DNA from: Bacillus sp. FJAT-28004
GTDB taxonomy: Bacteria; Bacillota; Bacilli; Paenibacillales; Paenibacillaceae
Direction: 5' to 3'
Assembly: GCF_001280845.1 (NCBI RefSeq)
Contig: NZ_LGHP01000002.1
Span: 500,924 to 564,923 of the forward strand
Length of the DNA: 64,000 nt
Shown one piece after another: positions 1 to 7,316 of the stretch (its first letter is position 1; each line of letters opens with the position of its first letter). Under the pieces are notes generated by a model. That model saw nothing but the letters and a program-made list of their open reading frames with translations. It was not told where the DNA came from and ran no database searches. A program made the position numbers and the translations under genes.

Positions 1-170
1 CACCAATAAAAGTGAAAAGCTTCAGTACACCGCCACAATTATTTGTCACCTTTCAACCGCCTAATTTACCTCAGTTTTCAGCTCATGAAGCATTGAAGTA
101 TGGTACCCTCTGGCCCATGTTGTATAGCACATATGACTCGAAAAACGCCAGACAGGAAGAAGGTGATTGA
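1..170 (+). CDS. cotJA: Spore coat-associated protein CotJA, C-terminal part
   Basis: The gene enters from the left edge; the reading frame takes codons from base 3 and stops with TGA at 168-170. About 55 C-terminal residues are visible, including the segments PPQLFVTFQPPNLPQF and HEALKYGTLWPMLYSTY. These are typical of CotJA, the small first protein of the cotJ operon. CotJA is needed with CotJC for assembly into the inner spore coat in the Bacillus subtilis model. Its stop codon overlaps the TTG start of cotJB by four bases, so the two are translationally coupled. The start and promoter (mother-cell sigma factor in B. subtilis) lie outside the window. Confidence 0.85.
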   Translation, partial: PIKVKSFSTPPQLFVTFQPPNLPQFSAHEALKYGTLWPMLYSTYDSKNARQEEGD

Positions 171-436
171 CGGTGGCTATCATACTGAATGAAGAGTATT
201 ACAAGTTGCTGCATGATTTGCAAGCGGTGGATTTCGTATTGGTGGAGTTAAATTTATATTTGGATACTCATCCTACAGATTCAAATGCTATTCAACAATA
301 CAATCAGTTCGCAAAGCTAAGGCAGCCCATTGTACAACAGTATGAGTCAAAGTACGGACCCTTAAAACACTTCGGTCAAAGCTATTCAAGCGACCCATGG
401 TCATGGAATGATACACCATGGCCTTGGCAGGTATAA
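167..436 (+). CDS. cotJB: Spore coat protein CotJB
   Basis: An 89-residue protein of the family's usual length, with the characteristic LHDLQAVDFVLVELNLYLDT segment near residue 16 and a Trp/Pro-rich tail (SSDPWSWNDTPWPW). The start is a TTG overlapping the cotJA stop by four bases; a GAAGGTG Shine-Dalgarno precedes it inside the end of cotJA. It is the second gene of cotJABC and is 42 bases from cotJC. CotJB is a small spore-coat component of unknown biochemistry. Confidence 0.9.
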   Translation: MTVAIILNEEYYKLLHDLQAVDFVLVELNLYLDTHPTDSNAIQQYNQFAKLRQPIVQQYESKYGPLKHFGQSYSSDPWSWNDTPWPWQV

Positions 437-478
437 TAGTGGATTTGGCTAGTAAGCAAATTAGAGGAGGCACCGTAC

Positions 479-1048
479 ATGTGGGTTTATGAGAAAAAAC
501 TGCAATACCCCGTTCGCGTAAGCAAATGCGATCCTATGATGGCTAAGTTTCTAATGGAGCAATATGGCGGTGCGGACGGTGAGCTTGCAGCAGCACTTCG
601 TTATTTGAATCAACGTTACACGATTCCGGACAAAGTCATTGGATTGCTTACAGATATAGGAACTGAGGAATTCGCGCATTTGGAAATGATTGCCACAATG
701 ATCTACAAGCTGACCAAGGATGCGACGCCTGAGCAGCTAAAGGCAGCTGGGCTCGGTGCTCATTATGTGGCTCATGACAGCGCATTGTTTTATGAGAACG
801 CAGGCGGCGTACCGTTTACAGCTGCTTACATTCAAGCCAAAGGTGATCCGATTGCGGATCTGTATGAGGATATAGCGGCGGAGGAGAAGGCTAGGGCGAC
901 GTATCAGTGGCTCATTGACATGACGGATGACGTGGATCTACAGGACAGTTTGAAGTTTCTGCGGGAGAGGGAGATTATACATTCGCTACGGTTTCGTGAG
1001 GCGGTTGAGATCCTTAAGGAAAAGCGGGATGAGAAGATATTTTATTAG
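479..1048 (+). CDS. cotJC: Spore coat protein CotJC, manganese-catalase family
   Basis: A 189-residue protein, the same length as B. subtilis CotJC. It belongs to the ferritin-like, dimanganese catalase family; the helix segments TEEFAHLEMIATMI (near residue 61) and DIAAEEKARATYQWL (near residue 130) carry the Glu/His residues expected to bind the metal pair. It is a structural coat protein with possible peroxide-removing activity. An AGAGGAGG ribosome-binding site precedes the ATG. A strong hairpin terminator follows directly. Two further partial copies of its 3' portion, each with the same terminator, lie at 6246-6643 and 41597-42018; this is the only full-length copy in the window. Confidence 0.93.
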   Translation: MWVYEKKLQYPVRVSKCDPMMAKFLMEQYGGADGELAAALRYLNQRYTIPDKVIGLLTDIGTEEFAHLEMIATMIYKLTKDATPEQLKAAGLGAHYVAHDSALFYENAGGVPFTAAYIQAKGDPIADLYEDIAAEEKARATYQWLIDMTDDVDLQDSLKFLREREIIHSLRFREAVEILKEKRDEKIFY

Positions 1049-1052
1049 GGGG

Positions 1053-1087
1053 AACCTCTCTGCAGGGTGCTGCGGGGAGGTTTTTTT
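1053..1087 (+). terminator. Rho-independent terminator of cotJABC
   Basis: An AACCTC/GGAGGTT stem enclosing a CTGCAG/CTGCGG segment, followed by seven T. The same hairpin is conserved behind both partial cotJC copies. Confidence 0.88.
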
Positions 1088-1103
1088 GCCTACTTATGTT
1101 ATT

Positions 1104-1148
1104 AAGCAAACGGGCAGTATAGTTTAATTAACTTAACGAGTACTTTTA
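1104..1148. repeat. Dispersed repeat box (ACGGGCAG type)
   Basis: The core ACGGGCAGTATAGTTTAATT, followed by GAGTACTT and an A/T stretch, recurs at 2836-2887 with the core ACGGGCAGCATAGTTTATTT and the same GAGTACTT tail. It belongs to the family of short repeats described at 2764 and 4808. The cotJC duplication at 6246-6643 stops exactly before the position of this box. Confidence 0.5.
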
Positions 1149-1199
1149 ATAATGAATAAGCCCCAGATGAAATCACTATTGAAGGAAGGTACGTAGAAA

Positions 1200-1343
1200 A
1201 TGAGTTTTATTATAATTGGTTTGTTACTAATTATTATTTTCTTATTGAAGGATATTAAAAACAGGCTTTCTAAATCAGATTCAGTAAAAGAAATAATAAA
1301 TAGAAATCGAGAAATAAGAAGAAAAAATAAAATGAACGATTAA
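1200..1343 (+). CDS. Small single-span membrane protein (47 aa)
   Basis: An ATG at 1200 preceded by GAAGGAAGG opens a 47-residue frame ending with TAA at 1341. Residues 3-18 are a strongly hydrophobic Ile/Leu/Phe helix (FIIIGLLLIIIFLL). The rest is highly basic and charged (KDIKNRLSKS, NRNREIRRKN), the pattern of a small membrane anchor with a cytoplasmic tail. No family is recognised. A hairpin (1342-1364) overlaps its stop codon. It could be chance in an A/T-rich stretch, but the ribosome-binding site, topology and following hairpin favour a real gene. Confidence 0.5.
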   Translation: MSFIIIGLLLIIIFLLKDIKNRLSKSDSVKEIINRNREIRRKNKMND

Positions 1344-1434
1344 GCTAACGGGGAACGTTAGCTTGATTGAACAAACTATTTTTGTAATTCAGCCCCAAAG
1401 CAGACACTCGGAATCTTCGGGCCGTCGGTCTGCT
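1342..1434. repeat. Repeat box plus hairpin, possible bidirectional terminator
   Basis: AAGCTAACG/CGTTAGCTT forms a perfect nine-base inverted repeat at 1342-1364. About 30 bases later comes a second stem, AAAGCAGAC/GTCTGCTTT, at about 1394-1434. The box-plus-hairpin layout resembles the repeats at 2764-2857 and 4808-4900. It lies between two convergent genes and could terminate both. Confidence 0.5.
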
Positions 1435-1490
1435 TTAGAGAAGTCGGGTTGCAGCTCTTTGTTCCGCTTACGGGTAGGATTGTTAATCTC

Positions 1491-2024
1491 TTAAAAAGAG
1501 ATGTACGTTTGCGTATGGTTAAATATGTATGCCCGATCCCAGAAGTAGAAGTATCTTTGATCCTTGTTGTTTATTAATGCTAATTCATTTTTTTTAATTA
1601 TATCCATTATTGCGGACTCAATTAATTCAAATCTCACGGGTCCCCATGCCTCTTGCTTTAATTGAGAATAATTCATACTTTCCGTCAAGGTCAGACCTTT
1701 AATTCGCTGGAAAGGAGCAGCCCACATAGTCAAATCAGACCTCAGGCAGTTACAGGGGATCTCAAATTCCCTTAAGCCAACTGCTCCTGTATTTGTGGAG
1801 ATAGCAATTAGCCCGCAGATATCATCTGTTCCATGTCCAAGTTGCAGCTTTTCTGTATGTTTACTGTCAAATCGAAAACATTCTATTCGGGTAATCTTAC
1901 ACTGCTGCGAACTTTCAAAAGAAAGACCAATCGCTGATTTTTTCAAATTTAGCAAAGCAATACGAAGGGGATGAATATCTTGGTGATACTCGGCAGTTTC
2001 ATTGTTAGGAATCGTGATCGGCAT
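1491..2024 (-). CDS. Chimeric ORF: MetA-like N-terminus joined to an unrecognised domain
   Basis: Begins at ATG 2024 (AAAGGTG at good spacing; an upstream in-frame ATG at 2045 has no such site); 177 residues. Residues 1-27 read MPITIPNN, then YHQDIHPLRIALLNL. These closely resemble the conserved start of homoserine O-acyltransferase MetA (MPI..P.., then HQDIRPLRIAILNLMP), with roughly 20 residues missing between them. From about residue 30 the sequence no longer resembles MetA. It contains KITRIECFRFDS, TDDICGLIAISTN and WGPVRFELIESAIMD; the first is faintly like the N-terminal strand of enolase-superfamily proteins, but I cannot assign it. The catalytic part of MetA is absent. The gene sits directly behind a SAM-I riboswitch and terminator, as metA often does in Firmicutes. 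It is either a decayed metA start fused to another gene's end, or a captured regulatory leader driving a new ORF. Confidence 0.6.
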   Translation of the reverse strand: MPITIPNNETAEYHQDIHPLRIALLNLKKSAIGLSFESSQQCKITRIECFRFDSKHTEKLQLGHGTDDICGLIAISTNTGAVGLREFEIPCNCLRSDLTMWAAPFQRIKGLTLTESMNYSQLKQEAWGPVRFELIESAIMDIIKKNELALINNKDQRYFYFWDRAYIFNHTQTYISF

Positions 2025-2060
2025 CCTTATCACACCTTTACACATGTTTAGTTAGTACAT

Positions 2061-2100
2061 GAAAACAAAAATGACCTTCTCTGGAATCAGAGAAAGGTCA
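2061..2100 (-). terminator. Expression-platform terminator of the S-box riboswitch
   Basis: Read on the minus strand: TGACCTTTCTCTG, a short loop, then CAGAGAAGGTCA followed by a T-rich run (TTTTTGTTTT). It lies between the riboswitch aptamer and the ATG at 2024, the expected place for SAM-dependent premature termination. Confidence 0.85.
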
Positions 2101-2122
2101 TAAGAATTCAAAGTCATATCCT

Positions 2123-2253
2123 CGCTCTTATCTCCCAGATTCGCTTAGTACAGCTTTTCTGCAAGAATTAGCACCGTGCATTCCTTTGGTAACAAAGGTT
2201 TGTCGGTTGCCGGGTTTCATCGGGCTAGTCCCTCCACCTACTCTTGATAAGAA
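2123..2253 (-). promoter_or_regulatory. SAM-I (S-box) riboswitch aptamer
   Basis: On the minus strand the sequence contains the S-box hallmarks in order. First CTTATCAAGAG, then GGTGGAGGGACTAGCCC, GATGAAACCCGGCAACC, a variable P3 hairpin, GGTGCTAATTC with GCAG, and finally GAATCTGGGAGATAAG, whose GATAAG closes P1 with CTTATC. Known S-boxes bind S-adenosylmethionine and switch off methionine-pathway genes by termination; a matching terminator follows at 2061-2100. The downstream gene is the MetA-like chimera. Confidence 0.93.
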
Positions 2254-2417
2254 AATTCAACATATTCAATTATTTTTTATAATACTATATAGCAATCTGA
2301 TGTCAAGGTACTTCGACGTAAAAGAGGTCAGAGAGGAACCAAGTTTGAACCCCCCATCTTCGATTTTTGTACAATGGTATTTTTTTATAAATTCCCAAAA
2401 TCCTTTTTGGTAAGTTA

Positions 2418-2740
2418 CAACCTAATTCCGAAGATCGATTTCCATCGTTTAAAGCAAAAAAGGATGGAGAGCCAGTAATCATTGTTGTTGATCAGTATTT
2501 TGGTCGTTAGGAAAAGAAACATCCTTTACTTAATCATTCTTACATTTTTATATATCCCCATTCAGAAAACATTCAAGAAAATAAGATCGCAGTTCCGATG
2601 GTCAAGATAAATACGAAAGTACAGCGATTAAACAAATAATTGTTACTGGAGGACGTCCTACCAACCTAATTTTTGAATTAGAAGATAAAAAGGTAATTGA
2701 CACTTATGATTGGGGACTGCGTCTAATTAAAGATTACTAA
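2418..2740 (+). pseudogene. Decayed gene of unknown family
   Basis: One continuous protein-like sequence can be read through a TAG at 2508 and a frame change near 2637. It starts with NSEDRFPSFKAKKDGEPVII, passes FIYPHSENIQENKIAVPMVK, and ends with VTGGRPTNLIFELEDKKVID and YDWGLRLIKDY before TAA at 2738. The tail looks like a genuine C-terminus. No family is recognised. Two lesions in about 320 bases make it non-functional, and no credible start is visible upstream. Confidence 0.55.
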
Positions 2741-2763
2741 TTCATTCTTGTGTATAAGGAATT

Positions 2764-2857
2764 GCACTAACGCAGAACTATAGCATAATAAAACACCAGT
2801 GAAGGCAGCCGAGATCAAGAGGCTGCCTTTTCCCCGCTAACGGGCAGCATAGTTTAT
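2764..2857. repeat. Composite repeat: box, GGCAGCC hairpin, box
   Basis: Three parts in order: a box CTAACGCAGAACTATAGCAT (2767-2786), a hairpin AAGGCAGCC/GGCTGCCTT (2802-2829), and a box GCTAACGGGCAGCATAGTTT (2836-2855). The same three-part order, with a GGCTGCC/GGCAGCC hairpin in the middle, occurs at 4808-4900. The hairpin followed by TTTTCC could also act as a weak terminator. Confidence 0.6.
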
Positions 2858-2895
2858 TTAAGCGCTGCTTTTTTGGAGTACTTATTAAACTGAAA

Positions 2896-3759
2896 TCACC
2901 TTCGCCACTGCGAAGGTGACAGACCCATATACTTTTTGAATACAGTGGAAAAATGCTGACTAGTCTTATAACCTAAATCCATTGCAACTGTTGTGACGCT
3001 GATTTCTTTCTGAAGGAGTAACTGACAGGCAAGTTCAATTCGTAGCCGATCCATATAATTAGCAGGTGACTGTCCATACATAAGGTGAAACAATCGATAG
3101 AAATGGGATTCACTTACTCCGATTTGATTAGCCAGGTCTTTATTAGTCCATCTCTTTTCTGGCGCTGCCTGAAGGGTTTCGGTCAAAGTAAACATAGCCT
3201 TTTGGAGATCAAATGAGATTTGACGGTTAGAGGATGGGTTCAGCATTTGCAAAATGATATCGAGTACATAATGACGAATTCGGCAGGAGGCGAGTGGCTC
3301 GTAATGCTCAATGATGTCTCTTAGCTTGGTGAAGGGTTCACGAACACGGATATCCACAGGTATGATTCTCGGTAACTTTTGTAGTTGGTTATGAATCTCC
3401 ATACGCTCTTCATCTGGTAAGTTTAGCCAGCCGACATGCTCTGAGGGATCTAATAGTATCATCCACCAAATTCTGCAGGGTTCGATGAAATTAAAACGTG
3501 CACGATGCCATTCTCCAGGTCGGGTGTGAAAGATCTGTCCGGTGTGGGAAGTAATTAATTGACCGTCTACCTCCCATGTGACTTTTCCGCTGTCCACGAA
3601 TACAAACTCGTACGATCGTTCATGCTTGTGAATGACGAGGGGAGAGGCTTCTTGAAAGCGGTCATATCCCAGCATTATTAATTCAGGCAAATGGGCAAGC
3701 TGATTTGACTCTGAAAACTCATACACCCATCGTGATGTTTCCGTCTGTATTTTTACCAT
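2896..3759 (-). CDS. AraC-family transcriptional regulator with cupin sensor domain
   Basis: 287 residues from ATG 3759 (AGAAGGA eight bases upstream; a GTG two codons earlier is less well placed). The N-terminal half (about 20-150) is a cupin-type ligand-binding fold with HKHERSYEFVFVDSGKVTW and HTRPGEWHRARF. The C-terminal 100 residues hold the two helix-turn-helix units of AraC proteins: NKDLANQIGVSESHFYRLF and the signature VAMDLGYKTSQHFSTVFKKY followed by GLSPSQWRR. It is transcribed divergently from the PhyH-family oxygenase at 3898, with about 140 bases between, so it probably controls that gene. The inducer is unknown. Confidence 0.88.
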   Translation of the reverse strand: MVKIQTETSRWVYEFSESNQLAHLPELIMLGYDRFQEASPLVIHKHERSYEFVFVDSGKVTWEVDGQLITSHTGQIFHTRPGEWHRARFNFIEPCRIWWMILLDPSEHVGWLNLPDEERMEIHNQLQKLPRIIPVDIRVREPFTKLRDIIEHYEPLASCRIRHYVLDIILQMLNPSSNRQISFDLQKAMFTLTETLQAAPEKRWTNKDLANQIGVSESHFYRLFHLMYGQSPANYMDRLRIELACQLLLQKEISVTTVAMDLGYKTSQHFSTVFKKYMGLSPSQWRR

Positions 3760-3802
3760 AGTCACGGTCCTTCTCGTTTCTAATGATCTCCTATGTTTCT
3801 AA

Positions 3803-3817
3803 TCCTATTTGATAGGC
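3803..3817. promoter_or_regulatory. Small inverted repeat in the divergent promoter region
   Basis: CCTAT-TTG-ATAGG is a perfect five-base inverted repeat between the AraC gene and the oxygenase gene. It may be an operator, but it is short enough to be chance. Confidence 0.25.
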
Positions 3818-3897
3818 TTTGGGAAGTCAATCCTCATCTTGTGGTCTACAATAAAAGAAGTAAGCCACTTTGACTAAGAAAAGATGAGGTGTCCATC

Positions 3898-4722
3898 ATG
3901 GGAGTTATTCCTTATAACATCACGGCAGCTGATAAAGAGAGATTTGATCAAGACGGTTATTGGATCAGCCCGAAATTACTGGATGACGAGACAATCGAGC
4001 AACTTCGCGGAGCGCATGAGCGCGTATGGAAGAAAGATTATGATGGGGCTGGGATGCCATTGCATGCCTTCAAACTTTCGGAGAATCCGCATGCTCTTCG
4101 TAAATTCGATAATGGCTGGTGGATTAACGATGAAGTTCGGAGTGTTGTCACTGATCCGAATTTAGGAGAAATGGCTGCGAAGCTGCTGAACGAGGACGAG
4201 ATTCGTCTATGGCATGATCAAGTGATCTACAAGCCAGGTACTTCAGGGCAAGAAACAACAGCTGGAAATGTGGGATGGCATCAAGATTACGGTTATTGGC
4301 GATCAAGCAGCACAACGAATATGGTGACCGTTTGGATTGCATTGCAGGATACAAATCTGAATAATGGCGGCATGATGACGATCTTGGGTTCACATAAGTG
4401 GGGTGCAGTCGAGGGAAGTGATACATTCTTCGATCAGGATATGGTAAAGCTGAAGCAACGTTTTGCAACGCGTGATTGGATTGAGGAGCCTTGTATACTA
4501 AAAGCTGGACAAGCGAGCTTCCACCATGCGCTAACCTTCCATGGATCGTCAACAAATTTTACAGATCAGCCTCGGTTATCGGTTGTTGCTCATCTAATGC
4601 CTGGAGATACCTTTTACAAAGAGGGCAGAGCACGGCATGATAATGTTCGATTGCTCGGGCCACGTCCGCAATTTGGACAGAAGTTCGATAATGAGTTTTT
4701 CCCGTTACTGTATTCCAAATAA
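3898..4722 (+). CDS. Phytanoyl-CoA dioxygenase (PhyH) family Fe(II)/2-oxoglutarate oxygenase
   Basis: 274 residues from ATG 3898, placed by GAGGTG seven bases upstream (a GTG at 3889 lies inside that site). The double-stranded beta-helix metal site is visible: WHQDYGYW gives His128 and Asp130, and LTFHGSS gives the distal His215. An Arg in QPRLSVVAHLMPG follows, suited to binding 2-oxoglutarate. Members hydroxylate varied small molecules; the substrate cannot be read here. N-terminal FDQDGYWISPKLLDDETIE is the usual opening of the family. A divergent AraC regulator suggests inducible expression; a repeat hairpin at 4844-4871 may terminate it. Confidence 0.9.
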   Translation: MGVIPYNITAADKERFDQDGYWISPKLLDDETIEQLRGAHERVWKKDYDGAGMPLHAFKLSENPHALRKFDNGWWINDEVRSVVTDPNLGEMAAKLLNEDEIRLWHDQVIYKPGTSGQETTAGNVGWHQDYGYWRSSSTTNMVTVWIALQDTNLNNGGMMTILGSHKWGAVEGSDTFFDQDMVKLKQRFATRDWIEEPCILKAGQASFHHALTFHGSSTNFTDQPRLSVVAHLMPGDTFYKEGRARHDNVRLLGPRPQFGQKFDNEFFPLLYSK

Positions 4723-4807
4723 GCAATAGAAAGTGAGTGTGTGAAGTTTCTGAATGATTTTCAAAGTATACAAAATTTACAAACTTTACTAACATATAAC
4801 TCGTTGA

Positions 4808-4900
4808 GCTAACGGGTAACGATAGCTTAACAATCACAAGGATGAGGCTGCCGGCATAGATCGGCAGCCTCGTTGTGCTAACTGGCAGGGCAGGTTAACG
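4808..4900. repeat. Composite repeat: box, GGCTGCC hairpin, box
   Basis: Box GCTAACGGGTAACGATAGCT (4808-4827), a perfect ten-base hairpin GAGGCTGCCG/CGGCAGCCTC (4844-4871), then box GCTAACTGGCAGGGCAGGTT (4877-4896). It has the same organisation as 2764-2857 with different flanks, so it is a dispersed element rather than a local accident. The hairpin may serve as the terminator of the oxygenase gene. Confidence 0.6.
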
Positions 4901-4945
4901 TGGAAGTTGGGATAACAAAAAATGACCCGTTGTGGGTCACAGTTT

Positions 4946-5283
4946 TCAGTAAGTAATTTGTTTTCGATTATATTTTTTTAAGAAGATTATGTATCCAAGG
5001 AAGTTTAACAAAACGAAGACAAGCACCCATCTAAATTTAAATTCACTTTTTTGACGTAAGCTTTTTATGGACCAAATTGAGAATAGAAGCCAGTATAGCA
5101 CGATTCCAGTAATTAAGATATAAACGCTTAGCCCATGATAACTTTCCCGTACTGTCCTTACATACCATGGACCATCGCCACTTCCCGAGGGTATAAAATC
5201 ACTAAAAAACGATGAATGAGCATAACTATAGCTCCAAATTGGGCTGGATTTTTCTATCTCATCAACTGCTGTTGATCCTAAGA
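4946..5283 (-). pseudogene. C-terminal fragment of a membrane-protein gene, cut by the IS110 element
   Basis: On the minus strand an uninterrupted frame of about 110 codons ends with TGA at 4946-4948. It reads HFLGSTAVDEIEKSSPIW and YVRTVRESYHGLSVY, then a hydrophobic helix ILITGIVLYWLLFSIW, a basic link, a second helix WVLVFVLLNFLGYIIFL and a basic tail. That is a two-helix membrane C-terminus. No start exists: the frame runs into the left end of the IS110 element near 5284, so insertion removed the 5' part. The original family is not recognised. Confidence 0.6.
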
Positions 5284-6247
5284 AATGGGCTTTGTAAAAA
5301 AGGGAGCGCCTCGGTATGATGGGTTTGTCGAATATACCATCAAGGAGACGCTCTTACTATGAAGTTTAAGCAATCAGACGCACAAAATCAACGGATTGAA
5401 CGAATTACCACCTCGCATCTCGTCGTAGGGATCGACATGGCTAAAGAAACGCATGTCGCACAAGCAACGAATTTCCGAGGGATCGTGGTTTCCAAACGAC
5501 ATCTCTCATTCTCAAATAGCATGGAAGGCTTTGAAAAATTGAACCGCTGGATGACGGAGTTACTGCAGAAACATCGATTAAAGAAGCTCATCATCGGCAT
5601 GGAGCCAACCGGACATTACTGGTTTAACCTGGCCAACTGATTAGCAGATAAGGGATTACACGTGGTTATGGTTAACTCTGCTACGACCAAGAGAAACAAA
5701 GAAAACCGGGATAACAGTCCATCAAAAAATGATCCCAAGATGCTCTTGTCATCGCAGACTCTGTCAGTCGGGGCATCTACTACGAGTACACGCGTCAATC
5801 GGTTGTGTTTCAACGATTACGGACGATGATGAGTGATCGCGAATTCTGGGTGTCGAACAGTGTACGCCTGCAGAATCGAATCATACGCTGGCTGGACATT
5901 CGCTTTCCTGAGTATCCATCCGTATTCAAAGATTGGATCTGTAAGCGATCATTGGCGACCCTCAAGATATTCCCTTGCCCTCGAGATTTGGAGACGTATA
6001 CTGTACAGGACATCATCAATGCTTGGCGAATCCATATGCAGCGCGCTGGGGGTATTGCGGGGATAGAAAAGGCCGCGCAGCTCAAACGTAGTGTGGGAGA
6101 TCAAACTGCTTTAGAAGAAGCTAAGGCTGATTTAAAACGGCTCATTGAAGAATATGAGCGTGTTACCACCATGCTTGAACAGATTGAACAGGACATCGAA
6201 GCACTGCTTTCTGAGATTCCTATGGCGCAGCAGCTTCGCACCATAAG
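5284..6247 (+). mobile_element. Truncated IS110-family insertion element
   Basis: Extends from the break in the membrane-protein gene to the abrupt junction with cotJC sequence at 6246. The left non-coding segment holds an imperfect hairpin (GAGCGCCTC and GAGACGCTC, about 5307-5352) just before the transposase start. IS110 elements carry a guide (bridge) RNA in a non-coding end; here only about 75 bases precede the gene and everything 3' of mid-gene is missing, so any such RNA on the right is lost. Exact ends are uncertain. Confidence 0.6.
5359..6247 (+). pseudogene. IS110-family transposase, frameshifted and truncated
   Basis: The N-terminal DEDD (RuvC-like) domain begins VVGIDMAKETH, containing the first catalytic Asp, and continues LIIGMEPTGHYWFNLAN. 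A TGA at 5638 replaces an expected Trp codon. The frame then continues as LADKGLHVVMVN and KNDPK, and a two-base loss near 5740 shifts it before ALVIADSVSRGIYYEY. A second open stretch (from about 5805) reads to LSEIPMAQQLRTI and stops because the element is fused to cotJC DNA. The C-terminal domain with the catalytic Ser (about 100 residues) is missing. It is certainly inactive. Confidence 0.88.
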
Positions 6248-6583
6248 CTAACCAAGGATGCGACGCCTGAGCATCTAAAGGCAGCTGGGCTCGGTGCTCA
6301 TTATGTGGCTCATGACAGCGCATTGTTTTATGAGAACGCAGGTGGCGTACCGTTTACAGCTGCTTACATTCAAGCCAAAGGTGATCCGATTGCGGACCTG
6401 TATGAGGATATTGCGGCGGAGGAGAAGGCTAGGGCGACGTATCAGTGGCTGATTGATATGACGGACGATGTGTCTGCAGACAGTTTGAAGTTTCTGCAGG
6501 AGCGGGAGATTATACATTCGCTGCGGTTTCGTGAAGCGGTGGAAATACTTAAGGAAAAGCGGGATGAGAAGATATTTTATTAG
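6246..6583 (+). pseudogene. cotJC 3' fragment (second copy)
   Basis: Matches codons from about 77 to the stop of the intact cotJC, nearly base for base, with a few substitutions (for example SADS in place of LQDS). Homology continues through the terminator to 6643 and ends just before the position of the dispersed repeat at 1108. No ribosome-binding site or start is supplied and the metal-binding N-terminal half is missing. Confidence 0.9.
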
Positions 6584-6587
6584 AGGT

Positions 6588-6622
6588 AAACCTCTCTGCA
6601 GGGTGCTGCGGGGAGGTTTTTT
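6588..6622 (+). terminator. Duplicated cotJ terminator
   Basis: The same AACCTC/GGAGGTT hairpin and T run as behind the intact cotJC, carried along in the duplication. Confidence 0.8.
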
Positions 6623-6673
6623 GCTTACTCATTTTATTAAGCTCCCTCGATATGATTCAGTTTACTCACTCAG

Positions 6674-6846
6674 ACTCATGAATTCGCAGGATTTCACCTC
6701 CCATGTCGGGGCGTGTCTAAGCCCTTTCATTCCTTCGTCATTAACTAAGGGGTGGAGGTCGAATTTTTTAACGGAACGGGTCCGAGCCCTTTTGCTTAAT
6801 GTCTCCCGATACTCCGTGCATCTTGTCATCCTGCGAATGCATCAGT
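6674..6846. repeat. Small element with 19-bp terminal inverted repeats (MITE-like)
   Basis: Left end ACTCATGAATTCGCAGGAT (6674-6692); the right end read in reverse complement is ACTGATGCATTCGCAGGAT (6828-6846), 17 of 19 identical. The 135-base interior has no convincing ORF. The size and ends suggest a non-autonomous miniature element or the collapsed ends of an IS. No target duplication is obvious. Confidence 0.45.
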
Positions 6847-7316
6847 GGGTGAGATAATGCTGCTTAAGCTTTTTGCCGCCTTTTCGGGGGGCTTTTACCT
6901 TGCACTTCATGGGGGAAATTTAAGTATCATTTTTGGGTATTTTTCTATTGCAGTTGACTTGTGTGTATATAGCACGTAATATAGCCCAAAAAGTACGTGT
7001 ATCTGATCTGATCGTGCAATCATTTGTGAAGACTTCAAAGCTGTGTACCGAACAGAAGACAAGCAATTGGGTAAAGCAGCTCCAGATGCCTTCTGTGACA
7101 AGTGAAGATCGACTAATCCAAAGGCGGTCAAATCCTTATGTCATAATCCAAATATCTTAACTTATTACAGCTTGTCGAAATCCGTCTAGAGAAGCATCTA
7201 TTCTACTAATCTAATTGAATCGTTTTACAAACAGATCGAGAAATATACGAAGCGAAAAGAACAGTTTCCACATGAAGAAGCACTGTCTTACAATTGATTT
7301 AGTTTGGAGGGTATCT
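6847..7316. other. Intergenic stretch without a supported gene
   Basis: About 470 bases. Only short, low-quality frames are present and I recognise no family. It presumably holds the promoter of the kinase/regulator operon that starts at 7317, but I cannot place one with confidence. Confidence 0.4.

Noticed and set aside
2186..2413. Plus-strand 75-codon ORF
   Set aside because: Its 5' half is the reverse complement of the SAM-I riboswitch; no ribosome-binding site or protein-like composition.
4148..4555. A 135-codon minus-strand ORF opposite the PhyH gene
   Set aside because: Antisense to the metal-binding core of the oxygenase; no ribosome site.
6305..6583. A 92-residue manganese-catalase-like protein as a functional short CotJC
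   Set aside because: It is the tail of cotJC without a start signal, fused to a broken transposase; the metal-site N-terminal half is missing.
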